Source of the DNA: an uncultured Succinatimonas sp.
GTDB lineage: Bacteria; Pseudomonadota; Gammaproteobacteria; Enterobacterales; Succinivibrionaceae
NCBI GenBank assembly: GCA_937896115.1
Contig: CALBLB010000346.1
Coordinates: forward strand, 1-6,500
Direction: 5' to 3'
DNA length: 6,500 nt
Position 1 is the first letter of the stretch; every line of letters starts with the position of its first letter. The notes below the pieces were generated by a model. That model was not told where the DNA came from. It searched no databases and was given only the letters and a program-made list of their open reading frames with translations. The translations under genes and the position numbers were made by a program. This document shows, piece by piece, positions 1-5,732 of this stretch.

Positions 1-34
1 CAAGATCATCCCCGCCGTCTATTAGTTATTAACA

Positions 35-66
35 ACCGCCGTATGCGGATCCGCATGTACGGTGGT
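35..66 (+). ncRNA. Group II intron domain V (catalytic hairpin)
   Basis: Domain V is the metal-binding catalytic core of group II introns. The lower helix is 8 bp: ACCGCCGT (35-42) pairs with ACGGTGGT (59-66), and includes the expected G-U wobble (G38-U63) in the triad position. The triad reads C37-G38-C39, as in some introns, rather than A-G-C. A two-base bulge (G57, U58) separates it from an upper 5-bp helix, ATGCG (43-47) with CGCAT (52-56). The terminal loop is GATC (48-51) rather than the GNRA tetraloop typical of domain V. The whole hairpin is 32 nt, close to the usual 34. Confidence 0.85.
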
Positions 67-68
67 GT

Positions 69-99
69 GAGAGGGGCGAGCTCTCAGCTCCCCCTACTC
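69..99 (+). ncRNA. Group II intron domain VI with branch-point A
   Basis: Domain VI presents the adenosine whose 2'-OH attacks the 5' splice site to form the lariat. GAG (69-71) pairs with CTC (97-99), then A96 is bulged. AGGGG (72-76) pairs with CCCCT (91-95), C77 is unpaired, and GAGC (78-81) pairs with GCTC (87-90) around a short loop. The single bulged A on the 3' strand, near the base of the stem and 7 nt from the intron end counting A96 itself, is the diagnostic geometry for a branch point. Confidence 0.8.
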
Positions 100-134
100 G
101 ATAGTGAATACTTTGTAATTTCGGCGCCGGAGGT

Positions 135-455
135 CTAAATAAAACTTTCGATAAAGTTTTTTATAGAATCTTTGGGCATGGCACCTACTTGTTTTCCGAC
201 AACTTCACCGTTTTTGTAGATGAGTAAAGTGGGAATGCTCATGATCCCCAATTGTCCGGCATAACCTGAGTTTTTATCGATATCGATTTTGACGAATTTA
301 ACGTTAGGCATTTCTTCTGAAAGTTCGTCAAGGCTCGGTGCGATCATTTTGCAGGGACCGCACCAGGTGGCCCAAAAGTCCACCAGCACGGGAACATCGG
401 AATTTATAACCTCATTTTCAAAATCGCTGTCGTTAAGATGCAGTACTTTACTCAT
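135..455 (-). CDS. trxA: Thioredoxin 1
   Basis: Small cytoplasmic dithiol oxidoreductase. It reduces protein disulfides such as those of ribonucleotide reductase and PAPS reductase, and is itself recycled by thioredoxin reductase. The 106-residue protein is the usual length for bacterial thioredoxin and is a single thioredoxin fold. The active site WCGPC is at residues 31-35 (Cys32 and Cys35), preceded by the buried Asp26 in VDFWA. The conserved cis-proline is Pro75 in SIPT, and the GxxxG-type turn before the last helix is present. There is no signal peptide, so this is the cytoplasmic form. The ATG start is supported by GGAG six bases upstream and by alignment with the E. coli N-terminus (MSD...). 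The stop is TAG at 135-137. It is transcribed away from yhhQ, probably from its own promoter near 524-552. The group II intron end lies 32 bp beyond its stop, on the opposite strand. Confidence 0.97.
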   Translation of the reverse strand: MSKVLHLNDSDFENEVINSDVPVLVDFWATWCGPCKMIAPSLDELSEEMPNVKFVKIDIDKNSGYAGQLGIMSIPTLLIYKNGEVVGKQVGAMPKDSIKNFIESFI

Positions 456-523
456 TTAAAACTCCGTAATTGAATGTTTTTAGCGGTACTCGTCTCTTCA
501 TTATTGACAGTTTAACCTAGGAA

Positions 524-552
524 ATTATAGCCAAGTTAACTATCAGAGCAGA
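524..552 (-). promoter_or_regulatory. Candidate sigma70 promoter for trxA
   Basis: On the - strand there is a perfect TATAAT -10 box at 524-529. The -35 region at 17 bp spacing (547-552, TCTGCT) is poor, so the promoter rests on the -10 box. The predicted transcript would start near 516-518, leaving a leader of about 60 nt before the trxA ATG. The position downstream of yhhQ and ahead of trxA fits independent expression of trxA. The call is by eye only. Confidence 0.45.
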
Positions 553-583
553 AAACGGATCCAGACTTTCCAGATACGATACT

Positions 584-612
584 ATCACAGCGTTGTTAAT
601 GAACGCTGTGAT
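584..612 (-). terminator. Perfect 11-bp hairpin after yhhQ, probable transcript end
   Basis: ATCACAGCGTT (584-594) and AACGCTGTGAT (602-612) form a perfect 11-bp stem around a 7-base loop, 18 bases past the yhhQ stop codon. The location suggests the 3' end of the yhhQ message. Neither strand has a U-run directly after the stem (on the + strand a T5 run begins only 8 bases later), so it is not a textbook intrinsic terminator. It could act as an RNA-stabilising 3' hairpin with Rho-dependent termination, or as a protein-binding palindrome upstream of the trxA promoter. Confidence 0.45.
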
Positions 613-630
613 GCGAGAGTTTTTCGTCAA

Positions 631-1272
631 TTAAGGTAATGCAGTCAGAGGACGTTTGAAGACGCATTTGCTTAAATACGCTAATACAGCGCCGTATGCC
701 GGTACAAACAGCAACAGATTGGCACAAAGCTTTACGGTGTAGTCAAAAGTTGCAAGTTCAAACCAATGCTCTGCCATGAAAGGTACCGGACAAGCCATAA
801 AGGCTACGGCAAAGAAAACATAGGTATCGAGCAGATTTCCGAATATTCCTGACGCGGTCGGTGCCGGCCACCATCTGGGAAGACGGCGCAGACGCTGAAA
901 CACCAGAATATCCGCAAGTTGTCCTAATACGTAAGCAGAAAAAGATGCAAGCGCAATGCGGAAAACGAATACGCTGAAATTTCCAAGTGCGGCTATTCCC
1001 TGCCATTGTCCCTGTTCAAACAGGGTGCCCACTATGTATGACAAAATAAGTGCAGGTATCATTGCAAAAAGTACGATCCTGCGGGCACGGTGCTGACCGT
1101 AGATCCTGGTAGTGAGATCCGTTGCCAGAAAGATGAATGGGTAGGTAAAGGTTCCGACTGTAGTGTTGATCCCGAATAAAGATAAGGGGATCTGCACGGC
1201 ATAGTTACTTAGAACTATGACAAATATGTGGAAAAACCAAAGCTTTTTTAAAGGGAAAGAAATATCGTTCAT
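631..1272 (-). CDS. yhhQ: YhhQ-family queuosine precursor transporter
   Basis: Inner-membrane carrier of the VUT_1 (DUF165) family. In E. coli YhhQ imports the 7-deazaguanine precursors preQ0 and preQ1 used to make queuosine in tRNA. The 213-residue protein aligns along its length with E. coli YhhQ (221 residues). Shared blocks include a PFIFLATDLT-R-I-G segment (about residues 45-59), ARRI....MIPAL (63-74), SWQG-like QWQG (89-92), a WWPAPTAS..FGN block around 138-149, and FMAEHW just before the last membrane segment. Hydrophobic stretches at about 11-33, 40-57, 64-86, 98-119, 140-160 and 178-202 give roughly six membrane segments. The only ATG near the N-terminus is at 1272. It lacks a clear Shine-Dalgarno sequence, and an in-frame TAA lies nine codons upstream, so the N-terminus is a little shorter than in E. 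coli. It diverges from polA. Its leader carries a hairpin with a U-run (1301-1331) that may regulate it. Confidence 0.93.
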   Translation of the reverse strand: MNDISFPLKKLWFFHIFVIVLSNYAVQIPLSLFGINTTVGTFTYPFIFLATDLTTRIYGQHRARRIVLFAMIPALILSYIVGTLFEQGQWQGIAALGNFSVFVFRIALASFSAYVLGQLADILVFQRLRRLPRWWPAPTASGIFGNLLDTYVFFAVAFMACPVPFMAEHWFELATFDYTVKLCANLLLFVPAYGAVLAYLSKCVFKRPLTALP

Positions 1273-1300
1273 GATTTTCGTTTCAGTGAATTTAGATTAG

Positions 1301-1331
1301 AAAAAAAGAGCCTGCAGGCGAAAAACCTGCA
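1301..1331 (-). promoter_or_regulatory. Leader hairpin plus U7 run before yhhQ, possible attenuator
   Basis: Read on the yhhQ strand, TGCAGG (1331-1326) pairs with CCTGCA (1318-1313) around a 7-base loop. The sequence then continues GGCTC and a run of seven T (1307-1301), ending 28 bases before the yhhQ ATG. The 5-base gap between stem and U-run makes it a weak intrinsic terminator. Its position between the predicted promoter and the gene is where an attenuator would sit. The hairpin begins at about the predicted transcription start, so a 5'-end stabilising role is an alternative. It does not match the preQ1-I riboswitch consensus that I know. Confidence 0.35.
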
Positions 1332-1337
1332 ACGCAC

Positions 1338-1367
1338 ATTGTACGCTTTTCAATATCAGTGAGTAAA
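1338..1367 (-). promoter_or_regulatory. Candidate yhhQ promoter
   Basis: On the - strand a -10 box TACAAT (1338-1343) has a -35 TTTACT (1362-1367) at 18 bp spacing: five of six and four of six consensus bases. Transcription would begin near 1331. It physically overlaps the polA promoter candidate on the other strand. Confidence 0.45.
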
Positions 1368-1375
1368 AGTACAAT
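1347..1375 (+). promoter_or_regulatory. Candidate polA promoter
   Basis: A -35 TTTTCA (1347-1352) and a -10 TACAAT (1370-1375) are separated by 17 bp: four of six and five of six consensus bases. The transcript would start near 1382, giving a leader of about 57 nt that is very AT-rich and holds a weak inverted repeat (1387-1395 with 1407-1414). Confidence 0.45.
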
Positions 1376-1438
1376 CGGTGAAGATGCTTAAAATTTAGTG
1401 TCTTTGAATTTAAGTTTTAAAAGCGAGCATGTTTGTAA

Positions 1439-4228
1439 ATGAAAGACAACGCGGATCTGATCCTGATTGACGGATCTTCTTTTTTGTATCGGGCGTATTA
1501 CGCAGCCAAAGGCGGTTTTACTACTAAAAGCGGTATTCCGACCGGTGTAACGCTGTTGATGACTAACATGCTGCGGCGCATTATTTCTATGGCAGGGGGT
1601 GCGCGCATCATTGCAGTATTTGATGCCAAAGGTAAAAGCTTCAGAGCTGAATTATACAAAGAATATAAGGCCAATCGTCCCCCCATGCCGGACGAACTTA
1701 AAGTGCAACTTGAATATGTGACGGCTTTGGTTAAAGGTTTAGGACTTCCTTTTGTGAGTGTGCCCGGAGTCGAGGCTGATGACGTTTTGGGAACTTATGC
1801 CTTAAAGGCTGAAGAGAAAAATTTACGCACGGTGATCTGCACAGGTGATAAAGATTTGGCGCAGTTGGTTACTGATAAAACCACCTTGCTTGACACCATG
1901 AATGACAAATCGTATGACATTGATGCGGTGAAGGAAAAATATGGTGTCGGTCCTGAACATATAATCGATTTGCTTGCCTTAAAAGGTGATACCTCTGACA
2001 ACATCCCGGGAATGGCAGGATGCGGTGATAAAACTGCATGTGCGCTTATTAACGGCCTGGGGGGAATTGAAGAGATCTATTCAAGACGTGCGGAGATTTC
2101 CTCTCTTTCGTTTCGCGGAGCCAAAAACTTCAAAGAAAAATATGAAGCTGAAATAAACAACATCAGACTTTCCTATGAATTGGCCCGTATAAGAAGAGAC
2201 GTGAAATTACCTCTTGCAATCGAAGAAGTAAAACCGCCTGTTGCAGATACCCAAGCTTTGTTGTCTTTGTATGAGACTTTGGAATTTCGCAAATTGCATG
2301 ATGAACTCATGCAAAATTCGCTGAATTCTTCACTATTGGGAGTAGGGAAAAATAAAGTTCAGGAAAAAGAAGAAAAAAAGACCATTTCTGATATTCCGGA
2401 TACTTTTGAAAGTTTAAAAACAGAAAGCATACTGGTTCTTGATCTAAAAACTTTGGATGAAGAACTTGAGAATGCAAAAAACAGAGGGTTAGTCGCTCTT
2501 GATACGGAAACAACTTCGCTTAGAACCGAGGAAGCTTCACTTGTAGGAATTTCACTGTGTTCAAAGTCAGGTCATACCTGTTATATACCGTTATCACACG
2601 ATTATTTAGGGGTACCAAGTCAATTACCTAAAGAAGAAGTTTTAAAGCGTCTTGATTCGGTATTAAACGGCAATAATGTCAAGATTGTCGGGCATAACAT
2701 TAAGTACGACATGTTGGTGCTGGCCCGTCACGGTCTGAATTTGAAAACGGTATATGCAGATACCATGGTAATGGCACATCTTTTGGACTCGTCACAGGGC
2801 GTGTCAATGGACGAGTTGGCGCTTGCATATCTGAATTATCAGGACATAAGCTATGACGAGGTAACCGGAACAGGAAAGAAGCGTTTGGTTTTTTCGCAGG
2901 TGCCGTTAGATCAGGCATGTAAATATGCAGGCGAGGATGCTGAGGTAACGTTCAGACTGTACGACAGACTTTTACCCATGCTTAAAGCCAAAACCGTCCT
3001 TTTAAAAGCCTTTGATGATGTGGAAATGCCGCTTGTGAAAGTGCTGTTTAAAATGGAATTGCAGGGAGTTTTGGTCGACAGAAATGTCCTTTTTGAGCAA
3101 AATAAGGTTCTGAATGCGGAAATGTTGCAGATCCAGCAGGATATATATGCTTCTGCCGGAGAACAATTCAATATTTCTTCGCCGAAACAGCTTGGTACCG
3201 TACTGTTTGAGAAACTGGGTATTCCTTATCCTAAGAAAAGAAAAGAAGGAGCGTCGTATTCTACAGCTGAAGATGTGCTGGAAAGTATTGCCGCTGATTT
3301 TGATATTGCCAATTTGGTATTGCGTTATCGCGAGTTATCAAAACTAATCTCAACTTATACGGAAAAATTACCTACTCTCATTGATCCTAAAAGCGGACGT
3401 ATCTTTACGTCTTTCCATCCTGCCGGAACCGTAACAGGCAGATTGTCATCATCGGATCCCAATTTGCAAAACATACCGGCACGTACCCATGAAGGCAAAC
3501 TTATACGTAAAGCATTTATAGCACCTGACGGGTATACGCTTATCAGCGCCGATTATTCGCAGATTGAATTAAGGTTGATTGCTCATATAGCTAATGACGA
3601 AGGTCTTATCAAAGCATTTAAAGCAGGATATGACATTCATAAGGCTACGGCAGCCGAAGTATTGGGAAAAAAGGTAGAGGATGTGACTCCTGAGGAGCGT
3701 TCCCGAGCCAAGGCAACGAATTTCGGTCTTATGTATGGCATGGGCGCGTTCGGGTTGAAAAAACAAACCGGAATGAGCATGTCAGAAGCCAAAGAGTATA
3801 TAGAACTTTATTTTTCACGCTATCCAAATGTGCATGAATATATGGAAAAAACTAAGGAATTTGCACGCAAACACGGTTATGTAACTACGATCACCGGGCG
3901 TGAAATAGTCATTAAAAATATAGGATCGGCAAGTCAGATGGCGGCAAGAGGGGCTGAGCGTGCCGCAATTAATGCTCCTATGCAGGGAAGTGCGGCAGAT
4001 CTTATCAAGATGGCAATGATACGAATACAGAATTGGATAGACTCTTTGCCGGCAGACACCGTTCGTATGACGGTGCAAGTTCATGACGAATTGTTATTTG
4101 AAGTGAAAAACGAATTTTTGGATGAGGCAAAAGTTAAAATTCAAGAAATGATGGAGAATGTGGTTAAGTTGAAAGTACCGTTGAAAGTCGGTATAGGTTG
4201 TGCCCAAAACTGGGGAGACGCACACTGA
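1439..4228 (+). CDS. polA: DNA polymerase I, complete with both nuclease domains
   Basis: Repair and Okazaki-fragment polymerase. It removes RNA primers by 5' nuclease activity, fills gaps and proofreads. At 929 residues it matches E. coli Pol I (928). The 5' nuclease domain (about 1-290) has Asp11 in LIDGSS, the VEADD acidic cluster (112-115), GDKD (Asp137, Asp139) and GDTSDNIPG (183-191). The 3'-5' exonuclease domain (about 325-515) keeps its full metal set: Asp355 and Glu357 in DTET, Asp424 in HNIKYD, and Tyr496 with Asp500 in YAGED, so proofreading should be active. The polymerase domain (about 520-929) has TGR at 666-668 (Arg668), motif A DYSQIE (Asp705, Glu710), the O helix with Arg754, Lys758, Phe762 and Tyr766, and motif C HDE (882-884). 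An in-frame TAA directly precedes the ATG, so this start cannot move upstream. The ribosome-binding site is weak. It converges on lpxH, with 5 bp between stops. Confidence 0.98.
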   Translation: MKDNADLILIDGSSFLYRAYYAAKGGFTTKSGIPTGVTLLMTNMLRRIISMAGGARIIAVFDAKGKSFRAELYKEYKANRPPMPDELKVQLEYVTALVKGLGLPFVSVPGVEADDVLGTYALKAEEKNLRTVICTGDKDLAQLVTDKTTLLDTMNDKSYDIDAVKEKYGVGPEHIIDLLALKGDTSDNIPGMAGCGDKTACALINGLGGIEEIYSRRAEISSLSFRGAKNFKEKYEAEINNIRLSYELARIRRDVKLPLAIEEVKPPVADTQALLSLYETLEFRKLHDELMQNSLNSSLLGVGKNKVQEKEEKKTISDIPDTFESLKTESILVLDLKTLDEELENAKNRGLVALDTETTSLRTEEASLVGISLCSKSGHTCYIPLSHDYLGVPSQLPKEEVLKRLDSVLNGNNVKIVGHNIKYDMLVLARHGLNLKTVYADTMVMAHLLDSSQGVSMDELALAYLNYQDISYDEVTGTGKKRLVFSQVPLDQACKYAGEDAEVTFRLYDRLLPMLKAKTVLLKAFDDVEMPLVKVLFKMELQGVLVDRNVLFEQNKVLNAEMLQIQQDIYASAGEQFNISSPKQLGTVLFEKLGIPYPKKRKEGASYSTAEDVLESIAADFDIANLVLRYRELSKLISTYTEKLPTLIDPKSGRIFTSFHPAGTVTGRLSSSDPNLQNIPARTHEGKLIRKAFIAPDGYTLISADYSQIELRLIAHIANDEGLIKAFKAGYDIHKATAAEVLGKKVEDVTPEERSRAKATNFGLMYGMGAFGLKKQTGMSMSEAKEYIELYFSRYPNVHEYMEKTKEFARKHGYVTTITGREIVIKNIGSASQMAARGAERAAINAPMQGSAADLIKMAMIRIQNWIDSLPADTVRMTVQVHDELLFEVKNEFLDEAKVKIQEMMENVVKLKVPLKVGIGCAQNWGDAH

Positions 4229-4233
4229 TGTAT

Positions 4234-4974
4234 TTATTGCCGCTTGGAAACAAGCGGTTCTTCGCAAAGATCTACGTTTTTATCATCTATTTTTACAAAA
4301 CTTAAAGAGTTGCCCCAAGCTCCAAGCCCCAAGCGCACCGAGCCTGCGAAGTATTCGTTGTATTTTCGTTCAAAAACGTGGAAGTGCCCGTGGATAAGTA
4401 TTTTGCAATCGTAGGTTGTAAGCAATCTTTTTGCTTCTTTTAGATCAGCACCGTAATACGAAGGAGATAAAACCCGCGAGGCATCCTGCTCATAACTGGT
4501 TTGTCTTATTTTTTTTCCTATATACAGTCTTAATCGGTATGGTAAAGTTCTAAAGATAAGTCTTGCCAATAAATTGTTGGCAATTTTTCTGAACTTCATG
4601 AAATTTTTATCATGAGTGCAGAGCAGATCTCCGTGAATGAGTAAGGCTTTGCCCTGCGGAGTTTTCAGTACATAACATTCTGGTAATAATTTCATTTCAA
4701 AAAAAGCAGCATCACGTTTGTTTACCAGAAAATCGCGATTGCCGCACAAAAAATTCACCTCTACATTGCGTTTGTGCAGATTGTGCAAACAACGTTTTAT
4801 TTGTTGTGTCAGCGGATCGTGTTTGCGAATGCCGATAAAGAAATCAAAGAAATCGCCTGCGATGATGAGCTTTGAGCCGTAAGGCAGACTGGCTGAAAAA
4901 TTTTCAAAAGCCGAAGTTAACTTCGGCTTGGAAGAACTCAGATGCAGATCCGAGATAATGTAGGTTATTGGCAT
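4234..4974 (-). CDS. lpxH: UDP-2,3-diacylglucosamine pyrophosphatase (lipid A synthesis)
   Basis: Peripheral inner-membrane metallophosphoesterase. It cleaves UDP-2,3-diacylglucosamine to lipid X and UMP, the fourth step of lipid A synthesis. The 246-residue protein is close to the E. coli length (240) and carries the calcineurin-like metal ligands in order: Asp9 and His11 (SDLH), Asp41 (GDFFD), Asn79 (GNRDFL), His114 (HGD), and His195 and His197 (HGHFH). A basic, aromatic-rich helical insertion lies at about 125-165, where the membrane- and lipid-contacting cap sits in this family. The ATG shares one base with the ppiB stop (TGATG), so translation is probably coupled; there is no strong ribosome-binding site of its own. 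Two structures sit within the gene: a perfect palindrome with a U-rich tail near the start (4908-4929) and a hairpin at the extreme 3' end (4240-4257). The gene ends 5 bp from the convergent polA stop. Confidence 0.96.
   Translation of the reverse strand: MPITYIISDLHLSSSKPKLTSAFENFSASLPYGSKLIIAGDFFDFFIGIRKHDPLTQQIKRCLHNLHKRNVEVNFLCGNRDFLVNKRDAAFFEMKLLPECYVLKTPQGKALLIHGDLLCTHDKNFMKFRKIANNLLARLIFRTLPYRLRLYIGKKIRQTSYEQDASRVLSPSYYGADLKEAKRLLTTYDCKILIHGHFHVFERKYNEYFAGSVRLGLGAWGNSLSFVKIDDKNVDLCEEPLVSKRQ
4240..4257. terminator. Hairpin with GAAA loop at the polA/lpxH junction
   Basis: CCGCTTG (4240-4246) and CAAGCGG (4251-4257) form a perfect 7-bp stem closed by GAAA on the + strand. It starts 11 bases after the polA stop and lies inside the last codons of lpxH. 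A bidirectional 3'-end role for the convergent polA and lpxH transcripts is the simplest reading. The tract after the stem is only TTCTTC for polA and has no U-run for lpxH, so intrinsic termination would be weak. Confidence 0.45.
4894..4929 (-). promoter_or_regulatory. Intragenic terminator-like palindrome in early lpxH
   Basis: A perfect 22-bp palindrome (4908-4929) lies in lpxH codons 16-23. In the mRNA it can form a 9-bp stem, AAGCCGAAG with CTTCGGCTT, closed by TTAA. It is followed on the lpxH strand by TTGAAAATTTTTC, which is U-rich. This looks like an intrinsic terminator or attenuator between ppiB and most of lpxH. A CAGCC just downstream could pair with GGCTT of the stem and compete with it. 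The opposite orientation has no U-run. It is coding sequence, so the palindrome could be coincidental. Confidence 0.4.
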
Positions 4975-5468
4975 CAGTCTTTAATGACGGCCTCGGTAAT
5001 TTCTACGGTTTCACGGGGTACGTCTCCGTGAGGGAAACGAGTTTCGGTTGGCAGCGCTTCGATTTTGCGTACTACATCCATTCCGCCGGTAACTTTGCCG
5101 AATACGGCGTAACCCCAGCCGTCACGATCTTTTGAACGAAAATTCAGGAAATCATTATCGACGGTATTGATAAAGAATTGAGCTGTGGCCGAATGAGGAT
5201 CAGTAGTACGGGCCATGGCAATGGTTCCGGTGTCGTTTTTTAAACCGTTATCAGCTTCGTTGGCAATAGGTGCATGAGTGTCTTTTTGAGACATATCTGA
5301 GGTAAAACCACCGCCTTGGATCATGAATCCTTTGATCACGCGATGGAAAATAGTGCCGTTGTAAAAGCCTTCTTTTACGTATCTTTCAAAATTAGCTGCA
5401 GTGGTGGGAGCGTGTTCGTGATCAAGCTCGATGGTAATATCGCCCAAAGTGGTTTTTAAAATGATCAT
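4974..5468 (-). CDS. ppiB: Cytoplasmic peptidyl-prolyl cis-trans isomerase (cyclophilin)
   Basis: Cyclophilin-type isomerase that speeds cis-trans isomerisation of X-Pro bonds during protein folding in the cytoplasm. The 164 residues equal the length of E. coli PpiB, and the alignment runs end to end. Catalytic and binding-pocket residues are present: Arg43 in FHRV, Phe48, Gln51 in MIQGGGF, the MART segment at 85-88, Phe99 in QFFIN, and DNDFLNF at 104-110. No signal peptide is present, which separates it from the periplasmic PpiA. The ATG has a good GAGGA about 6 bases upstream and an extended -10 promoter just beyond. The stop TGA overlaps the lpxH ATG by one base, so the two form an operon. 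The cysS gene diverges from it, the gene order seen in E. coli. Confidence 0.97.
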   Translation of the reverse strand: MIILKTTLGDITIELDHEHAPTTAANFERYVKEGFYNGTIFHRVIKGFMIQGGGFTSDMSQKDTHAPIANEADNGLKNDTGTIAMARTTDPHSATAQFFINTVDNDFLNFRSKDRDGWGYAVFGKVTGGMDVVRKIEALPTETRFPHGDVPRETVEITEAVIKD

Positions 5469-5507
5469 TTTTTCCTCGTATATTTCGACATCAATGCGGT
5501 GACGTCT

Positions 5508-5516
5508 ATTCTAGCA
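5508..5516 (-). promoter_or_regulatory. Extended -10 promoter for ppiB-lpxH
   Basis: On the - strand TGCTAGAAT (5516-5508) matches the extended -10 pattern TGnTAnAAT with five of six core bases. No good -35 lies 16-18 bp upstream, which is common for extended -10 promoters. Transcription would begin near 5501, with a leader of about 33 nt containing the ppiB ribosome-binding site. Confidence 0.5.
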
Positions 5517-5708
5517 GATCGGCCCTGTTAGCCTCAGAATATAAGAGATATGTGTTTTTAAAAGGATGGCGTGTGATCCCAAAAAAGATATATCTTGCGG
5601 AAGCTTCAAGAAATGAATGAAATTGCAGACAGCTTTTGTTGAGTTTATCTTCGTTTGAAATGAATCGACAGGAAATCCTACCTTAAGATAGCCGGTGATC
5701 ACTTGCGA

Positions 5709-5732
5709 TCTCCTTGCTTTAACCAAGGGAGA
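5709..5732 (+). promoter_or_regulatory. Leader hairpin masking an AAGGGAG sequence upstream of cysS
   Basis: TCTCCTTG (5709-5716) pairs with CAAGGGAGA (5724-5732) in an 8-bp stem with one bulged G and a 7-base loop. The 3' strand is purine-rich and resembles a Shine-Dalgarno sequence, directly ahead of an ATG (5733) that is in frame with cysS. A competing pairing of CCAAG (5723-5727) with CTTGG (5740-5744) is possible. There is no U-run, so it is not a terminator. Confidence 0.35.

Larger units (their letters stand above)
1..102 (+). mobile_element. Group II intron, 3' end only (domains V and VI)
   Basis: This is the 3' terminus of a group II intron, a self-splicing and retromobile ribozyme whose reverse transcriptase/maturase is normally encoded upstream in domain IV. 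What is visible is a domain V hairpin (35-66) followed directly by a domain VI stem (69-99) with a bulged adenosine at 96. The sequence then ends in CGAT at 102, which fits the AY 3' end of these introns and places the branch A six bases before the last intron base. The 34 bases before domain V hold no recognisable protein. One short frame (K-I-I-P-A-V-Y, stop at 22-24) could be the end of a maturase, but this cannot be shown. The intron is antisense to the neighbouring trxA. A CGC catalytic triad is known from group IIC introns, but I do not assign a subclass from the 3' end alone. The 5' end is outside the window. Confidence 0.85.
1338..1375. repeat. Near-perfect inverted repeat in the yhhQ/polA divergent region
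   Basis: The left arm ATTGTACGCTTTT (1338-1350) and the right arm AAAAGTACAAT (1365-1375) are reverse complements except for a two-base GC insertion in the left arm. The arms hold the two opposing -10 boxes, so the dyad may simply reflect symmetric overlapping promoters, or may be an operator for a dimeric regulator. Confidence 0.6.

Noticed and set aside
1..24. C-terminal codons of an intron-encoded reverse transcriptase
   Set aside because: Only about seven codons before a stop are visible in one frame and they match no motif I can name, so no CDS is called.
103..134. Intrinsic terminator for trxA in the gap before the intron
   Set aside because: Only an 8-bp palindrome CGGCGCCG (122-129) is present, with no loop and no U-run; a terminator is not supported.
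584..612. CRP-type operator, because TGTGAT and ATCACA are both present
   Set aside because: The half-sites are in the reverse order (CACA...TGTG) and spaced as a hairpin, not as TGTGA-N6-TCACA.
1313..1331. preQ1-I riboswitch in the yhhQ leader
   Set aside because: The loop and the A-rich tail of the preQ1-I consensus are absent; the tail here is U-rich.
1429..1470. Short upstream reading frame (13 codons) beginning at 1429 and overlapping the polA start out of frame
   Set aside because: The ribosome-binding sequence is no better than that of polA, and such overlaps are common by chance.
3815..4084. Long reading frames opposite polA, including 1498-1686, 2911-3171 and this one
   Set aside because: They are antisense shadows of a fully conserved polA and show no domain or start signals.
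5613..5658. Tiny + strand frames upstream of cysS, one being a 9-codon peptide ending in Cys-stop (like a leader peptide)
   Set aside because: A single Cys codon, no ribosome-binding site at proper spacing and no adjacent terminator/antiterminator pair. A cysteine-attenuation leader cannot be supported.
5511..5726. 71-codon frame on the - strand with a TTG start between ppiB and cysS
   Set aside because: No recognisable domain, weak start with no good ribosome-binding site, and its end overlaps the ppiB -10 box. Composition looks like non-coding DNA.
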